The notes: generated from the letters alone by a model not told the origin. Shown: positions 53,284-62,901, numbered from the stretch's first letter. The stretch: 64,000 nucleotides of DNA from Bradymonas sediminis (GCF_003258315.1 NZ_CP030032.1:3036001-3100000); one strand, 5' to 3'. A program made the numbers and translations.

Positions 53284-55556
53284 GGGGCGAGTGTTCTCGG
53301 CACGACAGCAGCGTCATCGGACGGGGCTTCTTCGGGCTCGGCCGCTTCTTCTTTATGCGCGGTTTCGGCGCGATATGGGAGCGCGACAAAACCTTCGGCG
53401 CTCGGCGTCACGAAGCGAAGCGCCCGCTGGGACTCACCGCCCTCGCCCATATAGGACTCGCCGGTGACGCCGCGGTAGGTCGCGCTGCTCACAAGGGCGT
53501 CGCGAATCGCGACCGAGCGGCGCATGCCGCGCTCGAGCATCAGCGCGCGCAACCAGCTCACCGTGTCGAAGCTAAACGCCTCGAAATTACTCGGTGAGCG
53601 CTGGTAAATCGCCTCGAAGCGCGCGACGAACTCCCGGGTTTCATGCTGTGGGAGCGCCGACGAGAACCAGATAGGAATCACCGCCCCCTCGACATAATTA
53701 GACGCCTGACGCCACAAAATCGGGTCTTCCCAGAGGCTCGTCCCCAGGTAATGCACCTGCATCCTGCGCGACTTCTTGGAAGCCTTCTGGGTTGACGGGA
53801 TGCCCCAGATATTGGCGTTGGCGAAGAACGCGCTCAGCTCGGCGACCTTCTCGGCGGAGTCGGGGACGAAGACCGCCTCGGCGCCGGATTTGGCCAGGCG
53901 GGTGGCGGCGTTGGAGAAGTCCGATTTCGAGCGGTCATAGTCGATCTCGGCGACGATCTGGCCGCCCAGTCGGCGGAACTCTTCGGCGAAAGCCTTGCCG
54001 GTCACCCGACCGTACCCGACGTCCGGAAAAACGACCGCCGCCTTGCGGTCTTGGAGTTGCTCGAAGGCGATGCGCGCGGATGCGCGCGCCTCGGCGGCGG
54101 CGTCGATGAAGTTGCGAAAGACGTAGGAATTCGCGTCGGCGTCGCTCACATCCGCCGCGGGCGCAACGCGCACCGATTCGGTGGTCAACGTGATGAGCGG
54201 GATCTGGTGGGTGTCGGCGAGCGGCGCAAATTTCTGGGCGCGCTTAACGTCCAACGGCCCCACGACGGCGAGCACTTTTTGCTGTTTTAGACGCTCGAAG
54301 ACCGCCTCGGGATTTGCCTGAGAGTCCTCAAATACCAGCGTGACCTCGGGGGCCGATGAATGATGAAACGCGCTCATCGACACCAGCGCCCCGGCCATCG
54401 CGCGCTGGCCAATCGACTGATAAGGCCCGCTCATCGGCAGCAAAAACCCAATCGCCAGGCGCTTGGGCCCGCCCACCGCGGCCAGGCGCTGCGAGAGCTC
54501 TGCGGCGCGCGACATCGCGCCGATCGACACCAGGTCGGGCGCGATCTGGTTGAAGAGATCCTCCAGGCCGGCGCGCTCCTTCTCCGCCACGTCGGCGTCG
54601 AGGGACTGCTCCAAAATCCGCCAGCCCGCCAGAGCGCGCAAAAAAGGCGTCTTCGAGCTTAGGTAGTCCTGCAGCGCGAGGTCTTCTGCGTTTTGCTCCA
54701 CGATCGAAAACGCCCGCTGGCGCGCCAACGCCTGAAGGCTATGAAGAAACGCGACGCGTTTTTTATCCTCGGGGGCGAGGGCCTGAAGTTGGGCCTGGGC
54801 GCCGTCGAGGCTGTCGTCCCCGAGCGCGTTTGTATTGGTGTTTGAGGTGTAGTTTGCCTCGACGTCGGCCGCCTCCTGATACAGGCGCGCGGCGGCGTCC
54901 AGGGCGGCGTCGCTGCGCTTTGCACGCCACAGACTCTCGAGCAAAAGGCTGCGCACCGCGAGGCGGTCCTGGGCCAAAACAATATTACTCAGGGATGCGC
55001 TCGGGTAGCTCGACAGCGCGTCCAATGCCTTGTCGGTGTCGCCGCGAAGCGCCATCTCAAGAGCATAATAGGCAGCGGCGCCGAAGCGAATGCGCTTGTC
55101 GACCGTGGCGCTTTCGGCGAGTGAGCCAAGGATCTGGGCGACCTCAGCGGAGCGTTGATAGGCGGCGGTTGCTTCGGGTGAAAATGAAGTCTGCGGGTCA
55201 ACTTCGCCCATCGACGCGCGGGCGACATAGACCTCGGCGAGCGTGGCAATCGGGTCCTCAGAATACTCCGCCTGAACCAGGCGAAACGCCTCGCGCGCAG
55301 GCGCGTACTCGCCCGCGCTAAGCAACGCCATCGCGGCGTCAAAGCGCTTCTGAGCCTCTTCGTTTTGCGCCGCGATCGGCGCGGTCTCCTCCAACTCCTC
55401 GGCGCGCGGCGCGGGCGTGGATTTACACGCGCTCAGGCTGATCAGCCCGAGCAATAGACATAGAAACGCCCCGCGCAGCCTGCGCGCAGTTCCAGCCCGC
55501 CTTTGGCCCGGAGTGATCGACATCGGAGACACAGATTTTGAATGCAATACGCCCAT
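53280..55556 (-). CDS. TPR lipoprotein with periplasmic-binding (LpoA/LivK-like) domain
   Basis: A 758-aa lipoprotein. The signal peptide has lipobox LISLSAC. The N-terminal half (about 65-365) is TPR-like (FDAAMALLSAGEYAPAREAFRL). The C-terminal half (about 370-690) is a type I periplasmic binding fold: LAIGFLLPMSGPYQSIGQR, VLAVVGPLDVKRAQKFAPLAD, IPLITLTTE and VVFPDVGYGRVTGKAFAEEF. This TPR plus LivJ layout is that of LpoA-like activators of penicillin-binding proteins. The start is uncertain between 55556 and 55523. It overlaps the next gene by 4 bp. Activation of cell-wall synthesis is inferred from domain order. Confidence 0.86.
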   Translation of the reverse strand: MGVLHSKSVSPMSITPGQRRAGTARRLRGAFLCLLLGLISLSACKSTPAPRAEELEETAPIAAQNEEAQKRFDAAMALLSAGEYAPAREAFRLVQAEYSEDPIATLAEVYVARASMGEVDPQTSFSPEATAAYQRSAEVAQILGSLAESATVDKRIRFGAAAYYALEMALRGDTDKALDALSSYPSASLSNIVLAQDRLAVRSLLLESLWRAKRSDAALDAAARLYQEAADVEANYTSNTNTNALGDDSLDGAQAQLQALAPEDKKRVAFLHSLQALARQRAFSIVEQNAEDLALQDYLSSKTPFLRALAGWRILEQSLDADVAEKERAGLEDLFNQIAPDLVSIGAMSRAAELSQRLAAVGGPKRLAIGFLLPMSGPYQSIGQRAMAGALVSMSAFHHSSAPEVTLVFEDSQANPEAVFERLKQQKVLAVVGPLDVKRAQKFAPLADTHQIPLITLTTESVRVAPAADVSDADANSYVFRNFIDAAAEARASARIAFEQLQDRKAAVVFPDVGYGRVTGKAFAEEFRRLGGQIVAEIDYDRSKSDFSNAATRLAKSGAEAVFVPDSAEKVAELSAFFANANIWGIPSTQKASKKSRRMQVHYLGTSLWEDPILWRQASNYVEGAVIPIWFSSALPQHETREFVARFEAIYQRSPSNFEAFSFDTVSWLRALMLERGMRRSVAIRDALVSSATYRGVTGESYMGEGGESQRALRFVTPSAEGFVALPYRAETAHKEEAAEPEEAPSDDAAVVPRTLAP

Positions 55557-55734
55557 GAAAAACTCGTTTAATACTCAATAAATGCGACGCGCCAGGACAT
55601 CCGAGGGAAGACGCGACTCAGCCGCCTCGCCTGGCAGTATAGGCGAGTTCCGGCGGGTCGCAATAACTTCGTCTTTTATGGGCTAAGTCGCGCCCGCGCG
55701 GGACTCTGCGAGGCCCGCGCGCTCGCCGGTCAGC

Positions 55735-56706
55735 TTATCCCAGGGAGTCGGCCCAGCGGGTCTTTCGCAGCTCTTCGACGTGACGCGCGCGGCGAAACGC
55801 GCGCTGCTCCTCGCTCAAACGCGGATCGTCCGGGTCGACCTCGCCGAGATTAAAGACCATGCACTTCGGCCCGCCGCCGCCCTTTCCGAAAAACTCGTTG
55901 ACGTTGACCCCCACGACCTGGATCCCCTCGCCCTCGATGCGCGCGCGCAACTTCGCGTCGATCGCCGACGGAGTGTAGAGAAAGCGGCCCTTCTCGGTCT
56001 CCACGTAAAATGAATTGCCGATGAAATCGACGGCGTCGGCGTCGCTCATCTCGATGAGGCGCTCCGAAAATTCTTCGCGCAATTTCTCAACAGACTCATC
56101 GTCAAGCCCACCGGTCCACGCCAGCAGCGGGCCGCCGAGGTCGCAGAGCAAGCAATCACCGTGATAATATTTGGGGTTCGTCAATTTCAGACGCGTCATC
56201 GGCGCGCCAACGATCTCATCTTCGAGCCAGTCGGCGACCGGCGCATCGCTGCGAAATCCCCAGGTGAAGAGCCACCGCAGCGCGTCCCCTCTCCCCACCG
56301 GAAACGCATCGGCCTCGCCCTCAAAGAGCATCGACGCGGGATAATCTTTCACCGAGAATCCGAACTTCTCCATGAAATCGGAAAATAATTTCGCCTCACC
56401 CACGCGATGCGCGGCGGTGAAATGGCTGGGATAAAATTCCTTATCACCCGGCGCATCTTGGCCGAGGCGATTGGTCAAAAACCCCGCGTTCGCGGCGAAG
56501 ACCATGCCGGTCAGCTCGGGCGTGGCGTCGATGATATAGACGTCGACGCCCCCTGCCAAAAGCGCGTCGATATAGGCGTGCCACTGCGGCCAGGCGCGCG
56601 CAATATCCACGGTTTTTAAGGAATTATCGGGCAGACGCGTGTGCGGGTTGGCCCCGCCCTTGATGGCAAAATGGCGAGGATCTGTCATTAATACGGCGGG
56701 CTTCAT
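55735..56706 (-). CDS. Amidinotransferase/DDAH-fold hydrolase
   Basis: A 323-aa enzyme of the guanidino-modifying superfamily (dimethylargininase, arginine deiminase, amidinotransferase). The likely catalytic His is in YYHGDCLLCDLGG (about 184) and nucleophile Cys in GGGGPKCMVFNLGE (about 282); the N-terminal part has MTDPRHFAI and a Cys-free FAANAGFL turn. GGGAG is 8 nt before the ATG at 56706. No amino-acid transporter or cognate partner is adjacent. Which guanidine substrate it acts on is unclear; a dimethylarginine- or arginine-like substrate is inferred. Confidence 0.88.
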   Translation of the reverse strand: MKPAVLMTDPRHFAIKGGANPHTRLPDNSLKTVDIARAWPQWHAYIDALLAGGVDVYIIDATPELTGMVFAANAGFLTNRLGQDAPGDKEFYPSHFTAAHRVGEAKLFSDFMEKFGFSVKDYPASMLFEGEADAFPVGRGDALRWLFTWGFRSDAPVADWLEDEIVGAPMTRLKLTNPKYYHGDCLLCDLGGPLLAWTGGLDDESVEKLREEFSERLIEMSDADAVDFIGNSFYVETEKGRFLYTPSAIDAKLRARIEGEGIQVVGVNVNEFFGKGGGGPKCMVFNLGEVDPDDPRLSEEQRAFRRARHVEELRKTRWADSLG

Positions 56707-56950
56707 ATGGAGGCTCCCTTAATTTTGGTCGTTTAGGTACGCACGCAAACTGATGCTCCCGCTTACCCCGAAATCCGCAGCCTGCAAAGGTTTTTGCGCT
56801 CCGGCGGGATTGGCGCTGCTGGAATTTTGGGTTCAAATTCCAGGATTCACTAGATATTTGACGGTTTTAGTATCAATATTCGACTTGCGCTCGCGCGCAT
56901 GATCTCGCAGACTTCTTTTGCGCTATAAAACCACTTATTCAGGAAGAAAA

Positions 56951-57262
56951 ATGGACGCTATTAGCATCGAAGACTTGGTGGGTGCCGGTTTTGACCGCGA
57001 GAACTGGCCTGAAGACGCCGCCGAGCCCGGAAGCGAGAATATCCGGGGTCGCGCGCTCGAAGGAAAGCAAGAGCTGTATCGCTACCAGATTAGCGACGGC
57101 GAGCAGGCGTACGCGATGGAAGTCGTGCTCGACCGCTCGACGGTGATGGACCCGGCCGAGGGCGTGACGTTTATGGTCAATCAATTCGCCTATTTATGGC
57201 GAACCGATAAGTCCAAGATCGTCTGCGCCCCCGACGGCGCCTGCCGGCGCATCCATTTCTAA
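56951..57262 (+). CDS. Small hypothetical protein
   Basis: A 103-aa cytoplasmic protein, acidic at the start (MDAISIEDLVGAGFDRENWPEDAAE) with a likely beta-rich middle (YRYQISDGEQAYAMEVVLDR) and a basic, Cys-containing end (CAPDGACRRIHF). AGGAAG lies 4 nt before the ATG at 56951; the frame opens 11 codons earlier. No family is recognised. It is flanked by divergent and convergent minus-strand genes. Confidence 0.65.
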   Translation: MDAISIEDLVGAGFDRENWPEDAAEPGSENIRGRALEGKQELYRYQISDGEQAYAMEVVLDRSTVMDPAEGVTFMVNQFAYLWRTDKSKIVCAPDGACRRIHF

Positions 57263-57263
57263 G

Positions 57264-57296
57264 AAAATCGAAAGCGGCGCGCCGCGCCGCTTTCGA
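57264..57296 (-). terminator. Rho-independent terminator of the arrestin-like gene
   Basis: A perfect 12-bp stem (57268-57279 with 57285-57296), 5-nt loop, is followed by TTTTCTT on the minus strand, 13 bp past the stop of the 57309 gene. Confidence 0.82.
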
Positions 57297-57308
57297 AGCT
57301 TCAAACGC

Positions 57309-57731
57309 TCAGGGGCGCACTTCAAAAGTGGCTTCGGCTTTCGGGTCGACCGCGCCGTTCACCACGGCGCGCGCCTTGAGCCGCCAATGCCCGCCTTCCT
57401 GGGTGAAGACCGCGTCCTCGGGAATATATAAGACAATCGGAATGACGAATTCGTAATTGGCCGGCAACTCGATCTCCTGGGCGACCTCGGCGGTCTTGGA
57501 GAACTCCTGCCATTTACCGTCGCGCTGCACCTGACCTTCCAGGCTGATCGCCACGAAGTCGACGGTGCGCATTTTGTCGGGACACAAGAGCGTCGCGCGC
57601 GCTTCGAGTTCGTCGCCCGGCTTAATATGTTCCTTGCCTAAGTCCAGGCGCAGCGACAACTCGCCGCCCGTGACAGAATTAAGCCTTCCGGTCAGAAATT
57701 TGAGGGTTTGACTGAGTTTAATCTTGGTCAT
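57309..57731 (-). CDS. Arrestin-like/Spo0M-like beta-sandwich protein (tentative)
   Basis: A 140-aa beta-rich protein. A basic start (MTKIKLSQTLKFLTGRLN) precedes strands GELSLRLDLGKEHIKPGDEL and VDFVAISLEGQVQRDGKWQEF, then ELPANYEFVIPIVLYIPEDA and WRLKARAVVNGAVDPKAEA. The pattern of a polar K/G-rich turn, an effector-like loop and a second sheet recalls Spo0M/arrestin-fold proteins, but only in outline. The frame extends upstream to 57800; the ATG at 57731 suits the length. The ribosome-binding site is weak. Function unknown. Confidence 0.62.
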   Translation of the reverse strand: MTKIKLSQTLKFLTGRLNSVTGGELSLRLDLGKEHIKPGDELEARATLLCPDKMRTVDFVAISLEGQVQRDGKWQEFSKTAEVAQEIELPANYEFVIPIVLYIPEDAVFTQEGGHWRLKARAVVNGAVDPKAEATFEVRP

Positions 57732-57941
57732 GAGAAAGACTTGAGCTCGTAGAATCGCGCTAGAAATTTTATCGAAACACAACAGATAATTGAATATCAA
57801 TACACGCGCTGATTGTGAAGCAAATCGACTCAGCTTTCAAACATCAGAATGACCCTTGGTATAATTAACTTGGGCGTCTTCTCAGTCGCTGCTAAGCTGA
57901 ACGAGAACCATCGAGCACCCAACTCCTGAGGACACCCTCCG

Positions 57942-59789
57942 ATGACCCCGCGCAAACGTCTTATCATCATCGCTTCGGCTGCCCTGCTGGGGCTGATCGC
58001 GCTATTCGCCGCCCTGAAACCGTGGACCGATAAGGCCCCGGAAGCCGCCAATTCGGTCGCGATATATGATGACGCTCTGGTAATGGACCTCCCGCTCACG
58101 GCATGGTCAGCGGACGAGGAAGCACGACGAAACGAGATCGAGGTGGATGCCGAGCGCGGACCGATACTACAGGTCGGTGATGCTGATCCGCTCCTACTCA
58201 CGCCCACGCACCCGGCGCTCAAATTGTCGAATTGGCGCGTAATCAGCGACGATTCGATAACCCAGGTGGTCTCAGATGGCATGTGGAACGACGCACCGGC
58301 CGTCGCGCGATGGCACTTCACCGCGCATAATCCCCAGGCGTATTTTTCCCTTAAAATATCTAAATTCCCGGTCAATCAACTCCGCCAGAATATCGCGCTA
58401 AAGCTGCCCTTTCCGGAGGGCGCGCTTCAGCTGCCCTCCCCTGCAAAGGGAGTCGAGGCCCAGGCCGCAATTTGGGCGGATGACCTCGGGCTGGAACGCC
58501 TCTCTGTGTCGAATTGGAGCGGCGACGCGTTTCAGGTTGCCGGGCAAATCCCCAACTCCGAGGAGGCCCGCGAGCTCCTGCTGAGCCTGTGGCCGGCCTC
58601 CGCGCATCTCGAGTCCGAGACATGCGCGGATACGTTGGTGCTCGACTTAGAGATGAACTTTATGCTCACAATTGGGGCCGCCACACCGGCCTCCGTCTGG
58701 CCCTATGCCGACGGCTCTTTGGCGGCGCTGACGCCGATTTTCGGCCTCCCCGCGGAGCATAGCGACCCACAGATCGCCGAGGCCGCCGCGCCCGACGCCC
58801 GCCGATGGCTTCTGCGCGCGCATACCCTCGTCTATGGTCACTCCGATCCGAGCGACCCACGCTATGGCAATGGCGGATTGCTCGGCTACGACCTCGGCGC
58901 GACCATCATTGTCCCCGCGGCCTTCGGCGAAGACCCGGCGATTCAAGATTTCGCCCAAAAGCTCGACCAGACGCGCGTCGAGCTCGCCCCGGCCTTCGAC
59001 CCGACAAAGCCCGGCGACGCCTATCAGGGGAGCAGCCACGTCCTGCGCAATACCGACTGCGCCCAATTGTCAGCCCTGGCCGAGCGCCGGATTCCCGCCG
59101 CGATTATCACGCAGAGCGCGCCGGATGAAGCCGCCAAACGCCCGGTCCACCAGGGCCCGGCAAATTGGCCGCTGGTGGTCCTACCCGAGGGGTTTGACGG
59201 GCGCCTCCAATCCCTTCGCCTCAAGGGATTCGACCCAAGCGCGCTCGGCCCGTTGCTCGAAGCCCACCAAACCCGCGTCTTCTCGGCCCCCTTCGTCGCC
59301 ACGCGAAACCCGCTGATCGGAGCGGCCCATGAAAGCCTGCTTCACCCCGAGCGCGGTGGCCATTGGACCGTGAGCACCCGACTGGGCGGCGTGATGGCGA
59401 ACCTTGAATTATGGCGAGAAGAATCGCCTATAATGGTGTCGAGCGTGGCCGAGATGGCCCAGCATCGCGCGTCCATTCAACAGGTTAAGACCTGGTGGCG
59501 AGGGCCCCAGCAACTTCAGATTCTAAACCCGATGGAATCGACCATTCAGGGCTTTACGCTGGCGATTGAGGGAGAATGGGAAGCGAGCGCCAAGGGCAGC
59601 GAGGGTCGCCTGAGCCGGCGCGTGATCACCGGGGGCAAAGGTCGATTGAACCAGCCGACGACCTTAATTTGGTGGGATCTAAAACCGGGCTTAGAGCAAA
59701 TCGACATCAACCCGAGCATCACGGCGGCGCGCGCGCAGGCGAAACCTGGCGCGCCCGCCACGGTGAGGTGGGAAATCACGGCGCCCTGA
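57942..59789 (+). CDS. Large membrane-anchored protein of unknown family
   Basis: A 615-aa protein. A short basic start precedes one membrane helix (about 7-25, LIIIASAALLGLIALFAAL), so the rest lies outside the cytoplasm. The exported part is beta-rich with frequent Trp and Leu. It has a possible catalytic-looking middle (GATIIVPAAFGEDPAIQDF, VLRNTDCAQLSALAERR) like a degenerate polysaccharide-deacetylase or TIM-barrel fold, and a C-terminal beta-sandwich-like portion (IQGFTLAIEGEWEA). I do not recognise it. GAGG lies upstream of the ATG at 57942. The stop codon sits in a hairpin loop. Confidence 0.72.
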   Translation: MTPRKRLIIIASAALLGLIALFAALKPWTDKAPEAANSVAIYDDALVMDLPLTAWSADEEARRNEIEVDAERGPILQVGDADPLLLTPTHPALKLSNWRVISDDSITQVVSDGMWNDAPAVARWHFTAHNPQAYFSLKISKFPVNQLRQNIALKLPFPEGALQLPSPAKGVEAQAAIWADDLGLERLSVSNWSGDAFQVAGQIPNSEEARELLLSLWPASAHLESETCADTLVLDLEMNFMLTIGAATPASVWPYADGSLAALTPIFGLPAEHSDPQIAEAAAPDARRWLLRAHTLVYGHSDPSDPRYGNGGLLGYDLGATIIVPAAFGEDPAIQDFAQKLDQTRVELAPAFDPTKPGDAYQGSSHVLRNTDCAQLSALAERRIPAAIITQSAPDEAAKRPVHQGPANWPLVVLPEGFDGRLQSLRLKGFDPSALGPLLEAHQTRVFSAPFVATRNPLIGAAHESLLHPERGGHWTVSTRLGGVMANLELWREESPIMVSSVAEMAQHRASIQQVKTWWRGPQQLQILNPMESTIQGFTLAIEGEWEASAKGSEGRLSRRVITGGKGRLNQPTTLIWWDLKPGLEQIDINPSITAARAQAKPGAPATVRWEITAP

Positions 59790-59804
59790 CTCAGCGAGGG
59801 CGCC
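59780..59804. other. Hairpin spanning a stop codon
   Basis: GGCGCCC (59780-59786) pairs perfectly with GGGCGCC (59798-59804). The 11-nt loop starts with the TGA stop of the large membrane-anchored gene. It lies between that gene and the convergent slyD, and has no T-tract. Confidence 0.6.
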
Positions 59805-59820
59805 TCCGGGTCCCGATCGA

Positions 59821-60327
59821 TTAGTGGTCGTGATGGTCACAATCATCGGTGTGAACATGACCGTGGGCGAGCTCGTCCGGGTCGGCCTCTCGCACTTCTA
59901 CGACCTCGCCGCGGTACCCGATCTTCTTGCCGGCCAGAGGCGCATTCCCGTCGATAAGAACTTCCTTCTCACCCACTTCTTTAATTCGAAAGAGCTGCCC
60001 CTCATCGTCGTCCTCAGCCTCCTGAGGCACGAGCTCGATAATCATATCGACCTCAAGCTCAAAATCATCCGGGAACTCATCACGACTCACCGTCTGAGCA
60101 AGCTTCGGATTATACTCGCCGTAGGCATCTTCGGGTTCGAACTCGACATCAAAGGTGTCCCCGACAGCGCAGCCCTCAAGGACCCGCTCCATGCCCGGGA
60201 TGATATTCTCAAAGCCGTGCAGGTAATAAAAGATATCGTCCTCATCCCGCCGATGAAGTTCTTCATCGGTATTCACATCGCGAAGAATATAACGCAGTCC
60301 GACCACACGATTCGCTGCAACTTTCAT
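59821..60327 (-). CDS. slyD: SlyD-like FKBP-type peptidyl-prolyl isomerase
   Basis: A 168-aa FKBP with an inserted-in-flap chaperone domain, as in SlyD, which folds proteins and can store Ni for hydrogenase. The FKBP parts are LRYILRDVNTDEELHRRDE, FYYLHGFENIIPGMERVLEG and FEPEDAYGEYNPKL; the IF domain is rich in Asp/Glu. The tail (HGHVHTDDCDHHDH) has six His and one Cys for metal binding, shorter than in E. coli. The ATG at 60327 has GAGAG upstream, whereas the frame opens at 60339. It converges on the large anchored gene and is 50 bp after the next gene on the same strand. Confidence 0.93.
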   Translation of the reverse strand: MKVAANRVVGLRYILRDVNTDEELHRRDEDDIFYYLHGFENIIPGMERVLEGCAVGDTFDVEFEPEDAYGEYNPKLAQTVSRDEFPDDFELEVDMIIELVPQEAEDDDEGQLFRIKEVGEKEVLIDGNAPLAGKKIGYRGEVVEVREADPDELAHGHVHTDDCDHHDH

Positions 60328-60377
60328 GGTAACTCTCATCTATATTGTTTGAACGGCCGCTTCGTACGCCCGCTTGA

Positions 60378-61316
60378 TTATAGGGCTTCGACGAGCGCGC
60401 GCACGCGCTCTGCTTCGTATCTTGAACGCGCGTCACATCGCGCCGACTCCAGACTTGCTAATTGCTGGCGAGCCTCTTCGAGATGACCGTCTCTATAGAG
60501 CAGTTCGGCGCGAATTGACAACACCTCACCTTCAACTTGAGGTAAGAGATTTAGCAACGCCTCTTGAATGGAATCGAGCACCTCCAGATGTACAGCGAGA
60601 TCGGCGTCATCCTTATTCCCGATTTTACCCGCGGAGCCGACGGTCGGGTCGAAGCGAAGCGCCCCCAGGACCTCAACCCATTGGGTACGCGGGAGGCTCT
60701 TGCCCTTCCAATTTGCTCGACCGAGCGCGGTCTCGAATGCGCCACGGTCGCCCTCACGAAGCGCCAACTCGGCGCGACACGCCTCGAGCTCACGCCGCGC
60801 CGATGCGGGTCGAAGTTGGCCCGCGACTTCGTCGAACGCCCGGTGGCATCGCACCAGGTTCTCCTCGCGAAGCGCGACCTCCATGCGCCAGCGCGCCAAC
60901 TCCAGGCGCGCCCTCCCGCGCTTTGGCGGGGAGTCCGCCTTCGCCAACAGTTCGCGCGCGCGCTCGTAATCACCGCGCCACACGAACGCCCGCGCCAGCG
61001 CGATTCGGTTGCCGAGCGCCTCCCCGCGACTGCGCATCAAGGAGTGGGTCAGGCGCGGCTCGCAATAGGCGATGGCCTCCTCGACTTTGCCACGGCGCAA
61101 AAACCATAGCCCCAACTGGGCGCGCAAAAAGAGATAGCTCAACAGGAGCACGTAGGGGATGGCGACCAGGAAGACGGCGCGGGGCACAAAAAACTCGGCC
61201 CACTCCTCCCAGCCGGGCTGAAACGCGAGGAACGCCCCGGCCAAGAACGCCAACGAGACCGCCAACCCCAGCGAGCCGAGAAATGATATAAATAGTGGGT
61301 ATAGACGTGTGGACAT
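60378..61316 (-). CDS. Membrane-anchored TPR-like protein
   Basis: A 312-aa protein. Two hydrophobic helices (about 8-33 and 45-63) are followed by a helical repeat domain with TPR-like spacing (WRGDYERARELLAKAD, HRAFDEVAGQLRPASARRELEACRAELALREGD, YRDGHLEEARQQLASLES). No family is recognised. A TTG at 61352 could be an alternative start. It may be co-transcribed with slyD (50-bp gap). Its location in the membrane with a soluble repeat domain suggests a scaffold. Confidence 0.72.
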   Translation of the reverse strand: MSTRLYPLFISFLGSLGLAVSLAFLAGAFLAFQPGWEEWAEFFVPRAVFLVAIPYVLLLSYLFLRAQLGLWFLRRGKVEEAIAYCEPRLTHSLMRSRGEALGNRIALARAFVWRGDYERARELLAKADSPPKRGRARLELARWRMEVALREENLVRCHRAFDEVAGQLRPASARRELEACRAELALREGDRGAFETALGRANWKGKSLPRTQWVEVLGALRFDPTVGSAGKIGNKDDADLAVHLEVLDSIQEALLNLLPQVEGEVLSIRAELLYRDGHLEEARQQLASLESARCDARSRYEAERVRALVEAL

Positions 61317-61545
61317 TTGAACCAATATCAGCGGGAGCGATGAGCCAGGCAACGCAATGAATCGATGCGGAATATATCGAGTTTAGCCCGGCGGGTGAAG
61401 GCTGCTACCGGCCTGCAAACACACCCCCTGTGATACCGCACGGGTGGAGCAGAAGGCGTGCTTATGGGTTGATCTCGCGCGAACACCGGCGTAGGAGTAA
61501 TGCCACGTTTCTATCCTGGCCCAAAGCCCCGAGCGCGAGAATATT

Positions 61546-62811
61546 ATGTCTGATCAACCCGGAAAGACTCTCGACGATTTGATCGTTCGTTTTGAAGATA
61601 TCGAGGCGGCTCGAAATCGCATCGCCGGATCGATTGATATTACGCCTTGTTATAAGAGCGAGAACCTCAGCCAACGCAGCTCGAGCAAGGTCTACCTTAA
61701 GCTCGACAATCTCCAGCGCACCGGGAGTTTTAAGGAGCGCGGGGCGGCGAATATGCTGATGTCGCTCTCGCAGAGCGAGCGGGAGCGCGGCGTCATCGCC
61801 TCGTCGGCGGGGAATCACGCCCAGGCGATCGCCTTGCACGGGACCAAGCTCGGCATCGACACAAAGATCGTCATGCCGGAGGGCACGCCCCTGGTGAAGG
61901 TCAGCCGCACGCGGGCGTTTGGTGGGAAGGTCGTGCTTCACGGCGCCAATTACGATGAGGCCTACCTTAAGGCGACCGAAATCGCGGCCGAGGAAGACCG
62001 CTGCTTCGTACACGCCTTCGACGACCCGGCGATCATCGCCGGCCAGGGAACACTCGGCCTGGAGTTGCTGGAGCAGAATCCCTATATCGAAGTTGTGGTG
62101 GTGCCGGTCGGCGGTGGCGGCCTGATCTCAGGTGTCGCGGCAGCGCTCAAAGAAACCAACCCGCGCATCCGCGTCATCGGCGTCGAACCCGATGTCCTGC
62201 CATCGATGCGCGACGCCATCGCCGCAGACGGCCCGGTCGAAGTCCCGGCCGCCCAGACGCTCGCCGACGGCATCGCGGTGCGCAAGGTGGGCCGCTATAC
62301 CCACGCCAACGCCGCGCGCTATGTCGACGAGATCGTCAGCGTGAGCGAGGAAGAGATCGCCAATGCGATCCTGGTGTGCCTGGAGGAAGAGAAGTTTATG
62401 GTCGAGGGTGCAGGCGCGGCGGCGGTGGCCGCGCTCCTGGCCGGCAAGCTCCCCAATATCGCCGGGCGACGGGTTTGCCTGGTTATCAGCGGCGGCAATA
62501 TCGACGTGAACGTCATTTCGCGCATCATCGAGCGAGGCCTGGTCGCGGCCGGACGCCTCGTGCAACTTAAATTGCGCATGGAAGACGTCCCGGGGCGCCT
62601 CGCCGATCTGCTCGCCCTGCTGGCTAAAAGCCGCGCGAACGTCCTGCAGGTATCGCATAACCGCACCTTCATGGAGGCGTCGCCGCTCGGCAAGACCGAC
62701 GTCGAACTCACCCTGGAGACCCGCGGCCCCGAGCATATCGCCGAGATTCGGGCGCTGCTGGATAAGAAGGGTTATGTGAGCCTGTCCCACCTGAATCTTC
62801 GAGGCGTTTAA
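61546..62811 (+). CDS. ilvA: Threonine ammonia-lyase (threonine deaminase)
   Basis: A PLP enzyme turning threonine into 2-oxobutyrate, the first step of isoleucine synthesis (or in catabolism). The 421-aa protein has the PLP Lys63 (RTGSFKERGAANML), the pyrimidine-site SSAGNHAQAIAL, glycine loop VPVGGGGLISG (about 186-196), SGGNIDVNV, and a single C-terminal ACT-like regulatory domain (about 330-421). The one-ACT form matches the short ilvA_1Cterm subfamily. It is monocistronic with a strong terminator downstream. The start 61546 is an ATG with weak GAG upstream. Confidence 0.94.
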   Translation: MSDQPGKTLDDLIVRFEDIEAARNRIAGSIDITPCYKSENLSQRSSSKVYLKLDNLQRTGSFKERGAANMLMSLSQSERERGVIASSAGNHAQAIALHGTKLGIDTKIVMPEGTPLVKVSRTRAFGGKVVLHGANYDEAYLKATEIAAEEDRCFVHAFDDPAIIAGQGTLGLELLEQNPYIEVVVVPVGGGGLISGVAAALKETNPRIRVIGVEPDVLPSMRDAIAADGPVEVPAAQTLADGIAVRKVGRYTHANAARYVDEIVSVSEEEIANAILVCLEEEKFMVEGAGAAAVAALLAGKLPNIAGRRVCLVISGGNIDVNVISRIIERGLVAAGRLVQLKLRMEDVPGRLADLLALLAKSRANVLQVSHNRTFMEASPLGKTDVELTLETRGPEHIAEIRALLDKKGYVSLSHLNLRGV

Positions 62812-62843
62812 TCGTCTCCCTGCACGATAGAAAACAAGAGCAT

Positions 62844-62877
62844 AAAAGGTCGCCGGGCAATTGCCCGGCGACCTTTT
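62844..62877. terminator. Bidirectional rho-independent terminator
   Basis: AAAAGGTCGCCGGGCAA (62844-62860) and its exact reverse complement (62861-62877) form a perfect 34-bp palindrome with T6 after it on the plus strand and A4 before it. It ends both ilvA and the convergent DUF1835-like gene. Confidence 0.95.
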
Positions 62878-62901
62878 TTCTCCAATGACTCACGTCAATA
62901 T

